A stretch of 64,000 nucleotides of DNA, from the NCBI RefSeq assembly GCF_963675165.1, contig NC_087391.1:161001-225000 (forward strand), written 5' to 3'. The stretch comes from Halichondria panicea. Lineage: Eukaryota; Porifera; Demospongiae; Suberitida; Halichondriidae. A program made the translations under genes and the position numbers. A model generated the notes under the pieces. The model saw only the letters and a list, made by a program, of their open reading frames with translations. It was not told the origin of the DNA and did not search any database. This document shows, piece after piece, positions 10,048 to 20,574 of this stretch; the first letter of the stretch is position 1; every line of letters starts with the position of its first letter.

Positions 10048-10404
10048 CTGTTGCCACTAGATACAGAGAATTCCTGGATCAAAGGGCATGAGATCTGATT
10101 AATTTTGTGGCTCTTAATTTATCAGTAAATATGTGCATGCACCATAGCAACCAACTACTAACTGCACTTCCCATCAAAGTGATGAGAAATATTTATGGTT
10201 TAGTGGCCCATTCACTCAGTTGTTGCTAGGTTATTTTACTACTGCACTTGGATCATCAGAGGCAGTGATAAATATTTGTGGCTCTTTAGAATACAGTATT
10301 TTATTAATGAACTCAAGCTACCATCTTTGCATTGTTGTGCTGACTGGATTATTATTCTAAGTTTAGCTGTAGATTTCCAGCAAGTCAATCAGCCATCATC
10401 AAGC

Positions 10405-10772
10405 ATGCAAGTAGCGATCACCCCTGAAGTATCTGATATATACAACAGAATGAGAGTGAAACAATCCAATAAGTGGGCCATGTTCAAAATTGAAAATAAT
10501 AAACTCATCGTAGATGGAACTGGTGACGAGTGTCACACTGAAACGAGAGAAGATGACAAGATTGAGTTTGATAAATTGAAAGAAAAGCTGACAAAAGAGC
10601 CTCGATACTTGTTGCTAGGATAAATGATGGGGCTGGCGGTAGGGACAAAATGCTGTATTCTTGTGAAAAAGAAACCTTCCAACAGTATTTCACGGGAGCT
10701 TCCGTCAAGATCGAATGTGATAGCTTTGAGAAGTTCGATTACACTACCTTTGCTGATGAAGTAGTAAAGTAG
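10405..10772 (+). pseudogene. ADF/cofilin pseudogene (internal deletion and frameshift)
   Basis: The frame from 10405 reads like the intact cofilin at 15721-16336 (SDIYNRMRVKQSNKWAMFKI, later KEPRYLL) but stops at 10621. The C-terminal part (DKMLYSCEKETFQQYF to DYTTFADEVVK, ending 10772) continues in another frame. About 24 residues equivalent to YDFGFTLKDGRKINKLAFIF are missing at the break, including core ADF-fold strands. There is no intron where the intact gene has its third exon boundary, which fits a processed copy. I see no splice pair that would restore the domain. Confidence 0.75.
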
Positions 10773-11234
10773 AAAAGAGTTTCTAGTATCTCAGGCACCT
10801 CCATACAGTAATATAGTGTTGTGCCTGTTCAGAGTACTTTTTTGTCATGCAAACATCAACAGATAATTTTGTGAGAATATTAAACAAACCGGCAGCAAGT
10901 AACAATAATTATTGTGCTGGATTACTGGTTGGCAGAAGACCATGACCACACATTGTATCCTACTATTTAAGTGGTCATGGTTACCACTCACTGTATCGGT
11001 ATCACGATTTAGGAGGCCGATAATAGTAGGATACAGTGTGTGGTCATGATCTTCTGCCAACCAACCTGAAATCCTCTGTAACAGTAGGACAGTGGCAGTG
11101 GTGCCAGGTCAGCGGTGTGCGCATGCGCAGCTGGGTACACTCAAGAAGTGCGGCCTGGGATCGAAGCTTACGACATCTCAGATGCTATGACGATCCTTAC
11201 CACACAAGATCAGAGCCTGCTAAGAAGACCCAAG
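10773..11234 (+). other. intergenic gap with large inverted repeat; TRIP11 upstream region
   Basis: No gene seen. Most of the gap is the inverted repeat at 10926-11063. The remaining 170 bases before the TRIP11 start include the CpG-bearing stretch GTGCGCATGCGCAG, an NRF-1-like palindrome plausible for a housekeeping promoter. Confidence 0.5.
10926..11063. repeat. inverted repeat with 42-bp arms
   Basis: Left arm 10926-10967 (TGGTTGGCAGAAGACCATGA...TACTATT) is repeated in reverse complement at 11022-11063 with few mismatches, around a 54-nt spacer. The spacer contains a second partial copy (GTGGTCATGGTTACCACTCA) of the arm interior. It resembles a miniature inverted-repeat element; no flanking duplication is obvious. 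Confidence 0.85.
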
Positions 11235-14194
11235 ATGGCCTGGTTTGGGGACAGACTGAGCCAGTTCTCAAACCTGACAGATCAGATCTCCAGTTTCACT
11301 AAAGAGGTGCTCACTGAGACAACAGAAGAAGTGGAAGGTAGCTAGCTTCACCAGAAGAGTGTGTGTATACACTGTAAACAAAAAAAGTGTGCTTACTAGT
11401 AATGACCCCACCCCCCTTTTCTGTAGACCCTGCAGCTGAGCTCCAGGTGGCCAGGAGGAGAGTGACTGAGTTGGAGGAGGTCAATCATCACATCAGGACT
11501 GAGGTATGACATGTGCAGCACAGTACTTACGATGCAATAATGGTAAGTGTTTCGGTTGTTGCTGTAATGCAAGTCTAATAGGGGATAAGGGAAAACAACC
11601 ATTAATTTCTGGTATAGCTGTGTCCTCTTATACCATTGGCCATTGCAGGGAACGCTCTACCCTAGGCCCTGTAGTGGTCTACCCTGGGCCCTGTAGTGGT
11701 CTGCCCTAGGCCCTGTAGTGGTCTACCCTGGGCGCCTACCCTAGGCCCTGTAGTGGTCTGCCCTAGGCCCTGTAGTGGTCTGCCCTAGGCCCTGTAGTGG
11801 TCTACCCTGGGCCCTGTAGTATCAATTCCCTATGAGCGCAGCAAGCAACATCACACTGTGGCTATGACCAACTGTTTCCTCTCTTGCAGCATGAGAAACT
11901 GAAGGTACATTGCGAGGAGGTGACTGAACGCTTGGAGACTTCAGAGTACCAGATATCCACCATTTCTCAAGAGTATCGTAAACTACTACAGGAAAAAGAA
12001 GAAGCATTGAACAAAGTTAGAGCTGATAATGAGAGGTTACGACAAGAGCACAAACACCTCGTGAGTGATGCAACTGCACAGTCTCCTTTACAAGAGCTAG
12101 CCGGTAGTGGACAGTTCTTTCAAAATGGCGGTGGCTTTGAGACGATTGACCTGGGGGGTGGGGAGTGGGCAGAGGGGGATTATCACAATTTCAGTGATGT
12201 TGTTACATCACAGAGTACGATCAACCAGTTGCAGAGTGAGCTGGCGAGGGTCAAGGTGGAGTGCCAGCAATGGAGGGAGCTAGCTGAACAGGTGAGACGG
12301 GTTGAGATGTTCATGTGCTGTGCTTAATTGGATTGTTTGTTTCTAACAGAACACAAGTACAGACACCACCGCTCTCCTGAGAGAGGAAATTAAGGTTTTG
12401 ATATAGCATATAGCGTCTTATTAAACAATTTTTGACAGTTTAGAAAGGGATCTGTGTTTAAATCCAAAATTTTGTCAGGGCCCTAATTTGCCATTTTTCG
12501 GCCTTGGACCATGGGCTATTTATTATCCATGGTATCGCCAAATTGGCAAATACTTTTATCTCTCAAATATAAACTTTGATGACACAATTTGAAAGGTCTC
12601 TCTAAAATTGAATCAACGGAATTCAAGTTATGGCAGCTGAAAAAGTCCTCATAATAACCATTGATTAAACGGAGGGGGCGGGGTGTGGTTGAACATCTTT
12701 CAACAGTCATAACTTTTTGTATTGTGCAGTGTTTTCTATAATGTTGCAAGCTCAGCATTTTCTTTATTCAATCGTATAAATGTACCCTCACAGGAGCTTC
12801 AAGGCTCACTACACCGTGAAAGGGAACAACACGAACAGGAGTTGTCGTCCATAGCAACCCGACAGTCAGAGCAGAGGACAGGAGATGAAGAGGAGGTTGG
12901 TTGGAGGGAGAGGTGTGCTGAGCTACAAGCCGAGGTGGCCTCCCTAACACAAGGGGAGGTTGAACTAGCGGCAACTCGAGAAATGAACTCACAATTACAG
13001 AACAAGCTACGTGTGTTGGTGCGTGATAAAGACGAACTTGAAGAGAGATTAGCAGAGAGTGTGTGTGCATTGGAGAGAGAGAAGGACTCGGAAGTGTTAC
13101 GATTGGGCAGTGAGAAGTTGCGACTAGAGGCAGAGTTGAGAGGACTACAGGGAAGCATAGCAAACCACCAGGATGTGATTAACAAGCTCCAAGAAGAGCA
13201 CAGTCTAGCTCAGAATGAAATCAAGTTACTCAGACACAATATCGAGGCTCTGGAGGGACAAGTGACTGCTAAAGAAGCCACTTTGACACACCAGCAGAGG
13301 GAGGATGGGCAACGGACACAGGACATCACACCCACTCAGGCAGAACTAAACACTCTAAGTGAACAAGTTACACACTTGCAACAAGAGATGGTTGATATCA
13401 CAAGTAGAAACAACGAAGAAAAGGAAACTTTAGAGGAAAGGTTCAAAGTTCAGGATGCTAACACAAAGCAACAACTGTTGGAAAAGGATCGTATTATTCA
13501 AGAACTTACTGCTAGCCTGGAAGAGGTGAAAGGTCGATTAGCCGAGAGGGACGTGACTCGTGATACACTCAGTAGAGAGCTTGGCAGGAAAGAGGAGGAG
13601 GTGTCCAAATACTCAAAGCAGCTGATTCAACTACGGGCACATCTACTAGAGGTAAGTGATTCAATTACTTAACTTTCAGGCCCTTTGACCAATCTATGCT
13701 CTGAATGCCCATAATTGAATTGGGATTGTTCCAATGCATTCAGTAGCTCTTTGATAGAGATACAAGATGGTGTCGATGCTTAGAATATAATCGATGCATG
13801 CAACTTTATTGCCTTAATAGGTGGAGGAACGCTACACTCATGAAGCATTGAGAGCGGATGAAAGAGAGACGATTTTGAGGCAAGAGCTCACACAACTTAG
13901 AGAGAGCAATCAACCGTCAGCCATTCAGGACAATCAAGACAAGTAAGCAAAGGATAATTATGTCACATTTATAGTACATGTACCCCCCCACGCCCCCACG
14001 CCCCTCACGCACACACAGTCAATCTCTTCGAGAGCAGCTGGTTCGAGCACAGGATGACCTCCAGACAATGGTGGATCAGAGGGACGACGCCCTCCTACAG
14101 ATGAGCAATGCACAGGAACAGGCTCACCAGAATGCCACTTCTCTACGAAACCTGCAGACTGTCCTGGAGCAGTTCCAGAGAGGTGACACTATTG

Positions 14195-14271
<77 letters not shown>

Positions 14272-14305
14272 AGCATTTCTTGGGCCACCTGCAACAACTA
14301 TAATA

Positions 14306-14341
<36 letters not shown>

Positions 14342-14346
14342 CGTGC

Positions 14347-14385
<39 letters not shown>

Positions 14386-15494
14386 TGTGTGTGTGTGTGT
14401 GCGTGCGTGCGTGCGTATGTATGTGCGCGTGCGTGTGCATGTGTGTGTGTTTCTTAGGGCTTCCTGTTATTGTGTCAGTACAATGAGTAGAGCTTCTCTC
14501 CACAGTAAATAATTTGCTTCTTGTGACAGTGAGATTGATGCATGATGATAACTATTGTGTTTCATTGTGTTTCATTCTAGTATGACCTGCCCTATTAGGC
14601 TGTAGTCTTGTCCCTCTAGATCAGAGCTCTGAATTGGCTGAGGCTCTCAAACGCTCTCAACTGGACCTAGTTGAGGCTCGTAGTGAGTGTAGCCAGCTGA
14701 CCAATCAGCTTGAGGGGGCGGGGTATCTCTCAGGGGAGGTAGTCTCTCTCAGACAAGAAGTGAGCGTGAAAAACGAGAGGATTGTTGAGTTGCAGAGAGA
14801 GTGTGAGTAGTGTAGTGTGTGATGTGTGATTACGGCATTGTGTTTGTGTGCAGTGGAGAGTGTGGGGGGTGCTCTGGAGGCAGAAAAGAGTGAGAGGATG
14901 AAGAGTGACAACGTAGATCGTGTTGACAGGTACACCATACATGTATACAATATGATAACATTGTTCACCACCCCACAGAGCACTTGTCAAGAACCTCGTA
15001 CTAGGGTATGTTCACACGACTGATGCTAAGAAGCCAGAGGTACTCCAATTGATGGGCAAGATATTGGATTTCACTGAGGACGAGTTGCTAGGGGCGATGG
15101 GAAGGGGGCGTGGCAAAGGTTGGCTATTTGGACTGTGGAGTGGACCGCACACTCAATCAGAACAAGTAAACACGATAATATCGATTAAGCACATAATTAT
15201 ATCATTGTTTTGTAGTCGTCTCTGTCTCAACTTTTCATCAAGTTCCTCGAGAGTGAGTCCTCCCCTCAGCTGGCCACACCCACACCTGCCACGCCCATTA
15301 CTGGATATGTGGACTCTCGTACGGACCCTGATCGTCCATCACTAGCCACAGCTGCCCTCGTGGGACCACCCCCTGTTACAACTACCTCAGAACCACACCC
15401 ACCAACGTCTGAGACCCCGTCCAATCAAATTCAAGCATTAGTGCCTAAAGACCAAGCTCAGTCATCTATACTCAATAATGTTCTTAATAGTTAA
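11235..15494 (+). CDS. TRIP11: TRIP11/GMAP-210 golgin
   Basis: Eleven exons in one frame: 11235..11337, 11427..11503, 11890..12291, 12350..12394, 12794..13651, 13821..13942, 14019..14182, 14620..14802, 14854..14929, 14979..15165, 15216..15494 (831 aa). The N-terminus ([20 protein letters not shown]) is an amphipathic ALPS-like segment as in GMAP-210, followed by EEVE. Residues 30-710 are coiled coil. The C-terminus has a GRAB domain ([20 protein letters not shown]) then FIKFLESES, which binds ARF1. GMAP-210 tethers vesicles at the cis-Golgi and brings IFT20 for ciliary traffic. Human TRIP11 is about 1979 aa, so this coil is much shorter. The start codon lies in CCAAGATGGCC, a YY1/TISU-like context. 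Intron 4 carries fold-back copy B. Confidence 0.9.
11650..11822 (+). repeat. about 24-bp tandem repeat in TRIP11 intron 2
   Basis: Seven or so copies of CCCTAGGCCCTGTAGTGGTC followed by TACC or TGCC, with one truncated unit (GGGCGCCTACC). Wholly intronic. Confidence 0.9.
12420..12735. repeat. fold-back repeat family, copy B (TRIP11 intron 4)
   Basis: It has a decayed left arm, the central GGACCATGGGCTAT...ATCCATGG palindrome, the conserved AAATACTTTTATCTCTCAAA block and a right arm ending GAATTCAAGTTATGGCAGCT. The G-rich linker (AACGGAGGGGGCGGGGTGT) and the start of another left arm follow. This is the same order as copy A. Confidence 0.85.
14196..14452 (+). repeat. (GT)n microsatellite block in TRIP11 intron 7
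   Basis: Two long GT tracts (14198-14269 and 14310-14452, the second interrupted by GCGTGC) lie just after the donor of exon 7. Open Cys-Val frames here are artefacts. Confidence 0.95.
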
Positions 15495-15720
15495 TTTAAT
15501 TTAATTGCGTCCGTGTTTGCATTAATTACTTAAATAATATTCAACTCACATGTTAACTCACATGACTTACAAAATAGTATAATATAATATATTACACAGC
15601 ATGCAGAATTATACATAAAAACAAAATCACACAAACTAAAGAACTTGAGCAACTATGAGTATACCTCACTACAGACACAACACTAACATCGTCTTTACTA
15701 GGTGCCTGGCTATAATTGGT

Positions 15721-16336
15721 TTATGCTTTCCTTTCAACTTCATCGGAAAAGGTGGTATAATCCATTTCCCCGGAATCGTTGGCCTGGAACTCAAGGCCAA
15801 TACCCACGAAAGCTTTCTTGATGGAGTCTTTTGAAGAAGCATAAATCATTTTGTCCCCAATCTTGGCATTGTTATCATCACACCTATAGAAATAACAACC
15901 TCAGTAAATGACCATTGACTGGTATTATCATGAGCAACTTACCAGAAAATAAATGCCAATTTATTTATTTTCCTTCCATCCTTAAGTGTGAAGCCAAAGT
16001 CGTACAAGATGTATTGAGGTTCCTTGCCTAGCGCGGCTTTCATTATATCGAACTGGACCTTGTCATCGTCTTTGTTGTCAGTTGTGCACTTTTCACCTAC
16101 TTCGGCTACAGTGATCTTCTTCTTATTTTCAATCTTGAAGGTGGCCCACTTGTTTGTTTTCCTTGTTTTAATGTCATTGAACAAAGTATTTATTTCAGGA
16201 TCGACCTCAACGCCTGACATAGCCTGAATGCAGTGAAGGAACAAGCACAAGTCAAATAGTATCAGAGTACACGCACTGTATAGCCGGCCAGGTTGCCACA
16301 CAACACACGCTAGCACAACTACACAGAGCTTACCAT
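15721..16336 (-). CDS. ADF/cofilin actin-depolymerising factor
   Basis: Exons 16336..16334 (the initiator ATG alone), 16223..15943 and 15883..15721 give 148 aa. The protein covers the whole ADF-H domain: N-terminal MSGVEVDPEI, the actin-binding helix KAALGKEPQYIL, and C-terminal DYTTFSDEV. Cofilin binds ADP-actin, severs filaments and is switched off by phosphorylation of an N-terminal serine; Ser4 (MAMSGV) is a candidate. A first exon encoding only Met is also known from vertebrate cofilin genes. The pseudogene at 10405 is a close relative. COA6 begins 288 bp away, head to head. Confidence 0.92.
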
Positions 16337-16623
16337 GGTGACTGTTGTGTTAGATGACTTGCTCGAGTTAAGACAAAGATACAAGCTTGAGATCGAGACT
16401 CAGTTTTCCACAGCCTTCAACTTTTGAGAAGGTTATAAAAGAGGGTTGACCTTGAGTTTATCACCGTATAAGGTAAAAAGCAGCACCTCTTCACCGGAAC
16501 AACATACCGATGACGTCACAAGAGCATTGCTATCCACCCCTCTTATGGCAGAAAGAGAAAACACTCTAAAAATACACTAGTAGCAGCATAACGTAATGCA
16601 GTGCACTCTCTGGGAAAGGAATC

Positions 16624-17038
16624 ATGGGGTAAGGACATGCAGGACTGTGATGACATGCGTGTGTAATGTGTTGTGTTTATGCAGGGATAAGGTAGCTCCA
16701 GACGTGAAGGCCCGGCAGGTCTGCTACACAGCCAGAGACAACTTCTACCAATGTATGCTAGAGCACCACGAACAAGAGGAACAATGCACACAATTCAAAC
16801 AAACCTACCAGAACAGCTGCCTTCCCTCCTGGGTGAGCTGATATATTTAATTTTAATTAATAAATTATTGATGCATGCAGTAATTATTATTTTAATAAGA
16901 TATGTAATTTATTATACAATCCATAATTTTTCTTCACTCCCTCAGGTGAAGTATTTTGACAAGAAGAGAGTTTATGATGAGTACAAAAAGAAGCTACAAG
17001 AGAAAGGATACAAACCTTTACCAGACAATGATAGATAA
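16624..17038 (+). CDS. COA6: COA6, cytochrome c oxidase assembly factor
   Basis: Exons 16624..16628, 16685..16832, 16946..17038 give 81 aa. It has the twin CX9C-CX10C helical hairpin (VCYTARDNFYQC, then CTQFKQTYQNSC) and the family ending WVKYFDKKR. COA6 sits in the mitochondrial intermembrane space and helps SCO1/SCO2 deliver copper to COX2; import depends on MIA40 oxidation of these cysteines. Length is close to the short human isoform. Exon 1 contributes only five coding bases, the start being fixed by phase. It ends 155 bp from SAC3D1, tail to tail. Confidence 0.9.
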
Positions 17039-17193
17039 CGGAACGATAATTATAATTATTGGACATAAAATTCTGTTTCAATTCAATCTGCCCATCTGTT
17101 GTTCATGTATTAAATCAGCAACTATTGAGCTAATAGTTTGTTGTTTTGGTCTTGTGTACATGCTTCAAATTCAAAATATCAGGCTGGGCAATA

Positions 17194-19113
17194 TTAAGTG
17201 AGATGGTGATAGTTTGTGGGCAATATCCAATCCATCTTCAGGTTCCTATGAAGAAAAGTAAAATTAATGTTAAAATGTAAATACCTTGTGTAGCAAACCT
17301 TAGCTGGTAGAGTGAATGCTCCTCTCTTGATGCTTACTGTGTCACCCCTCACCTCTAGCCCTGTGCATGTGGGAGGGTAGTCTGATACCACACTATAGAG
17401 CAATGGCCGGGGGTGACTCACCATACATTGTGCATAGCTCAGCAGTTGAGGCAATGTCTGACATGAGTAGCCAGGTAGACATGGTCGCGATGGGAATGCC
17501 ACTATTCCGACTGCAGTAAGCTTTGCTCACAATGGACAGAGCAACGCTGTAACAGAGATAGGATAGAGATAGTTGGTTAGACAGCCACATACCGTCTCAT
17601 GGTACTGACGTATGGCAGCACAGCTGACTGCTCGAGAGGGGAGAGGGAGGACACTAGCCGGAACCAACGAATATAGTTATTCTCCATATAGCTCCTACTG
17701 ATGCACAAGGCTCTGACCACACAAGGGTGGCTCCTAGCACACACACACACACACACACACACAGTAGCCGTTACAGCCATATATACACTATCAATTTAAT
17801 GCTTTACCTTAAGTCGTTGCTAAGCTGCAGTGCATGTTGAACAGAGTGGGGGTTCCCTGGAAACAAATTTGACAGTATAATATCAATAGAAACACGTACA
17901 CACTTACCTAAGTTGACAAGCAGGTGATAAGCCTCAAACTCAGGGTATGATACAATGCCTTGTCGTACCAGCTTGACCAAACACTGTTGAAGGTGATCTC
18001 TGTTCAATTTAGGGTCAAATTTATCCACTGGACATCTCCACAACCTTCAATTAAGGTACAGAGAGGAGGGGTGACCAGTACACAGCATAGATACACAGTG
18101 TGTACCTGTACTGGGCATAAAGATGGAACCTGGCTGCTAGTTGACATATGTAGTCGACATCAGAGCCAGTGAGTTGCTATGCAAACAGTGTGAGAACATG
18201 TTAACATTTCTACAAGTGAATAGCTCTTAATATGGAAATAAGGACAATTGAGCCAAATTAATCATGTGCAAACATTAAACATATTAGGCTAATGCCTGAT
18301 AGGTTATGTGTAACAAGAGTGCAGTACCTGATAGGTTATGTCCTGTCTTATGGACTGTAGTCTGTTAGTGACAAACTCACAAACTAGCCACCAAGGATAG
18401 TCTGACCTCTCACACACCCTGTACCAGTAATGTATGTGTTGAATGATCTATACTGTATAGCATTTTAAGAAAGGGCCAAAACATTCAGTCAGGGTAGATA
18501 TAGAATAAAGATTTGTTGTACAGTGTATCAGTTTGCCCTAGCTTCAACATCAATACTAATTTCAATACCATAGTTGATGATTGGGGTAAATATTACCTTT
18601 TATGGTATTATTGATAAAGGGTATGACTTGGCATTGAGTTAGCAACACGTTTGTTATTACGTTATTTTTAGACTTGCATACCTTGTAATAATGCATACCT
18701 TGTAATAAGATAAGTGATGGCATCAACCAGGACACTCAGAGGGCGAAGGTCACTGGGTACTGGAGTCACATGACCTGCACCTGATCTGATAAACTCCTTC
18801 ACAGGGACAGTGTTACAGCCACTAGCCCCCTCTGTGTGTGGTGGAGACACCTCCAGCACATGTAACCTCCTCAGAGCTTTACGTCTGTACAAAACATGCA
18901 TCAATTAATTAGCAAATCATTCATATACACGTACACAGAGCCTAGATCCGAAAGAAAAGTTAATGTATAATTATGAAGTGATGCATCCATTACAGTATGC
19001 CAACGAGTAGGTACTAGGTACCTTTCTGATTCTTCTGGAGGACAAAACTGTGAGCAGGTACCAGCCAGTAGGGGATTCCCCCAGCTCGCAGAGTGCTCGT
19101 AACTGGTACACAT
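17194..19113 (-). CDS. SAC3D1: SAC3 domain protein (SAC3D1-like)
   Basis: Ten exons in frame: 19113..19022, 18884..18699, 18418..18328, 18176..18106, 18044..17908, 17856..17808, 17733..17593, 17546..17422, 17360..17285, 17245..17194 (339 aa). The start AGTCSQFCPPEESER matches the GTCPDMCP block that opens SAC3D1, and LQSIRQDITYQ is the RxxRQD motif of the SAC3/GANP/THP3 family. The rest is helical repeat and a PCI-like winged end. Relatives act in mRNA export (TREX-2) or, for human SAC3D1, at centrosomes and spindles. A GT tract precedes the acceptor of exon 7. SAYSD1 starts 90 bp away on the other strand, so the two likely share a promoter. Confidence 0.85.
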
Positions 19114-19203
19114 AATTTACAAGTGGGGATTCCCCCAGCTTGTTTAGCCGTGGTGAGGGGATTCCCCAGCTTGTGGGAGGGGCTTGTTAACTGTTCCTAA
19201 ACA

Positions 19204-19668
19204 ATGAGTTCTGTGAGAGAGAAGTTGGTCCATTACAGACAGAGCAAAGCGAAGGAGAAGCCATCAGAGCTACACAGAGGAGAGGAAGCTATCAGCACAC
19301 CAATCACAAGTGTTCCAACACATTCGGAAGATCCTATACAAGTCCACAATGAAGTCAATGTATCCAGTGAAACAAGCACTTCTGATTCAAAAACAGATGG
19401 AAGTTTCCACCCCCTCGGTACTGCCCTCAAAATAGGACTATGGTTTCTACTGTGGGGGATCAGTATTGAGTGTGGCTTTGGTGTGGTGTACGTGATCTTC
19501 TCAGGCCTGGTTCTGATGGCCTACTCGCTGTATGGTAGTCGGCGACCTAGACACGAACCTAGTGCATACTCTGTGTTCAACAAGGGCTGTGAGAGCATCG
19601 ATGGAACACTAACAGCTGAACAGTTTGAGAGAGAACTCAGATATGGGCCCACTAATGTTAGAAAATGA
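19204..19668 (+). CDS. SAYSD1: SAYSD1, SAYSvFN-domain protein
   Basis: A single exon encodes 154 aa. The C-terminal SAYSvFN domain is clear (EPSAYSVFNKGCESIDGTLT, then AEQFERELRYG), preceded by two hydrophobic segments (about residues 80-114) that would form a membrane hairpin. The first 70 residues are hydrophilic and Ser/Thr-rich. SAYSD1 is an ER membrane factor that binds UFM1-modified ribosomes and helps clear clogged translocons. The intronless structure stands out among neighbours with many introns. The stop lies 60 bp from the DNPH1 stop, so their 3' UTRs probably overlap. Confidence 0.92.
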   Translation: MSSVREKLVHYRQSKAKEKPSELHRGEEAISTPITSVPTHSEDPIQVHNEVNVSSETSTSDSKTDGSFHPLGTALKIGLWFLLWGISIECGFGVVYVIFSGLVLMAYSLYGSRRPRHEPSAYSVFNKGCESIDGTLTAEQFERELRYGPTNVRK

Positions 19669-19728
19669 TCATTTATTTTTTTATTCACACCAAATAATTA
19701 TTATATAATTTTCATATTCATAAAGTTC

Positions 19729-20328
19729 CTATCTGATGAATGTTTTGAAGTACGATTCAAGAATTGATTCCACTTGAACTTCTGAGTAATCTACAACAGT
19801 GATATCAGCTGACCCCCTCACCATGGCAGACAGTCCTAGAGTAACAAGACGCATTACTAGCGTAGCTACTATTGTTAGTTTGTGTGCTCACTCTTGTCTG
19901 GTTGAGGTCTATAAAGACAGAGTGTCTTCTTGCCCATGGCCACAGCTCTCCCTATCTCATACCCCACACCCAGCGAGACTTGGGTAACCTCAGCAACAAG
20001 AACTGCATCATTATATAAATCATTGGGTTAGTATACATAGTATAAGTATTGTACTACCTACCATCTGACTGCTTTAGCCAGTCAACATCACGATCATGGA
20101 TTTCTTTATCAGTGAGCAACACATCCCCTGCATTTAAATATTTGTTGAACCAGAGGATATTCATTCATGTGTTTAATAGTGACTACCTTTCTCAGTCATG
20201 TTAGGGTTTCCAACATGCTCTGTCAGAACAGATCCATACTTCTTCAAGATGTCCACTATCTTGGCGTATATGTGAGCATCAGCTCTACCAGCACGAATAC
20301 TACCAGCGAAATAGATCTTCAAAGACAT
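19729..20328 (-). CDS. DNPH1: DNPH1 (Rcl) 2'-deoxynucleoside 5'-monophosphate N-glycosidase
   Basis: Exons 20328..20187, 20127..20062, 20002..19892, 19835..19729 give 141 aa. The fold starts with KIYFAGSIRAG, the phosphate and ribose binding loop. It carries AEVTQVSLGVGYEIGRAVA with the nucleophilic Glu in GYE, and ends LSAMVRG plus an acidic tail. DNPH1 cleaves the glycosidic bond of deoxynucleotides, notably 5-hydroxymethyl-dUMP, in nucleotide-pool cleaning. A truncated paralogue lies at 27163-27441. NUP133 begins 247 bp away in the opposite direction. Confidence 0.93.
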
Positions 20329-20574
20329 CACTTTGATAAAGTTTCACATGTGGTTTTGCACATGCGTAGTGGGTGGGATTGCTAATGGCAGTCTCAGAGC
20401 CGCATGCTTATAGCCTCGATTCTAGATTTTTATATGGTTCAAAGATCAAACTTTCTTTCTTTCTTCCTTTCTTTCTTGCCTTCAACGCACATGGTGTTTA
20501 TTTACATTTACTTCATCTCTATCAAAGATCTCCTCTACCTAGCTACTCCATATCCATAGATACAATATACCCAG

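Larger units (their letters stand above)
9213..10404 (+). other. rearranged intergenic interval with gene shards and repeats
   Basis: No intact gene. It holds a 23-bp-arm hairpin (9365-9427), two half-copies of the dispersed fold-back repeat (about 9525-9725), a broken RNase T2 exon (9767-9840) and a broken copy of the vasohibin 3' end (9871-10047). From 10050 to 10404 I see only AT-rich sequence before the cofilin-like pseudogene. Confidence 0.7.

Noticed and set aside
10276-10404. N-terminal extension of the cofilin-like frame
   Set aside because: No similarity to cofilin upstream of the ATG at 10405 and no conserved splice signal; it is chance open sequence before a pseudogene.
12768-13185. 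Minus-strand frames of about 130 codons inside TRIP11 exon 5
   Set aside because: Antisense shadows of a long coiled-coil exon with no splice or motif support.
13978-14512. Long Cys-Val-rich open frames
   Set aside because: They are translations of the GT microsatellite in TRIP11 intron 7; similar frames at 5606-5863, 35323-35743, 49509-49886 and 60194-60770 have the same cause.
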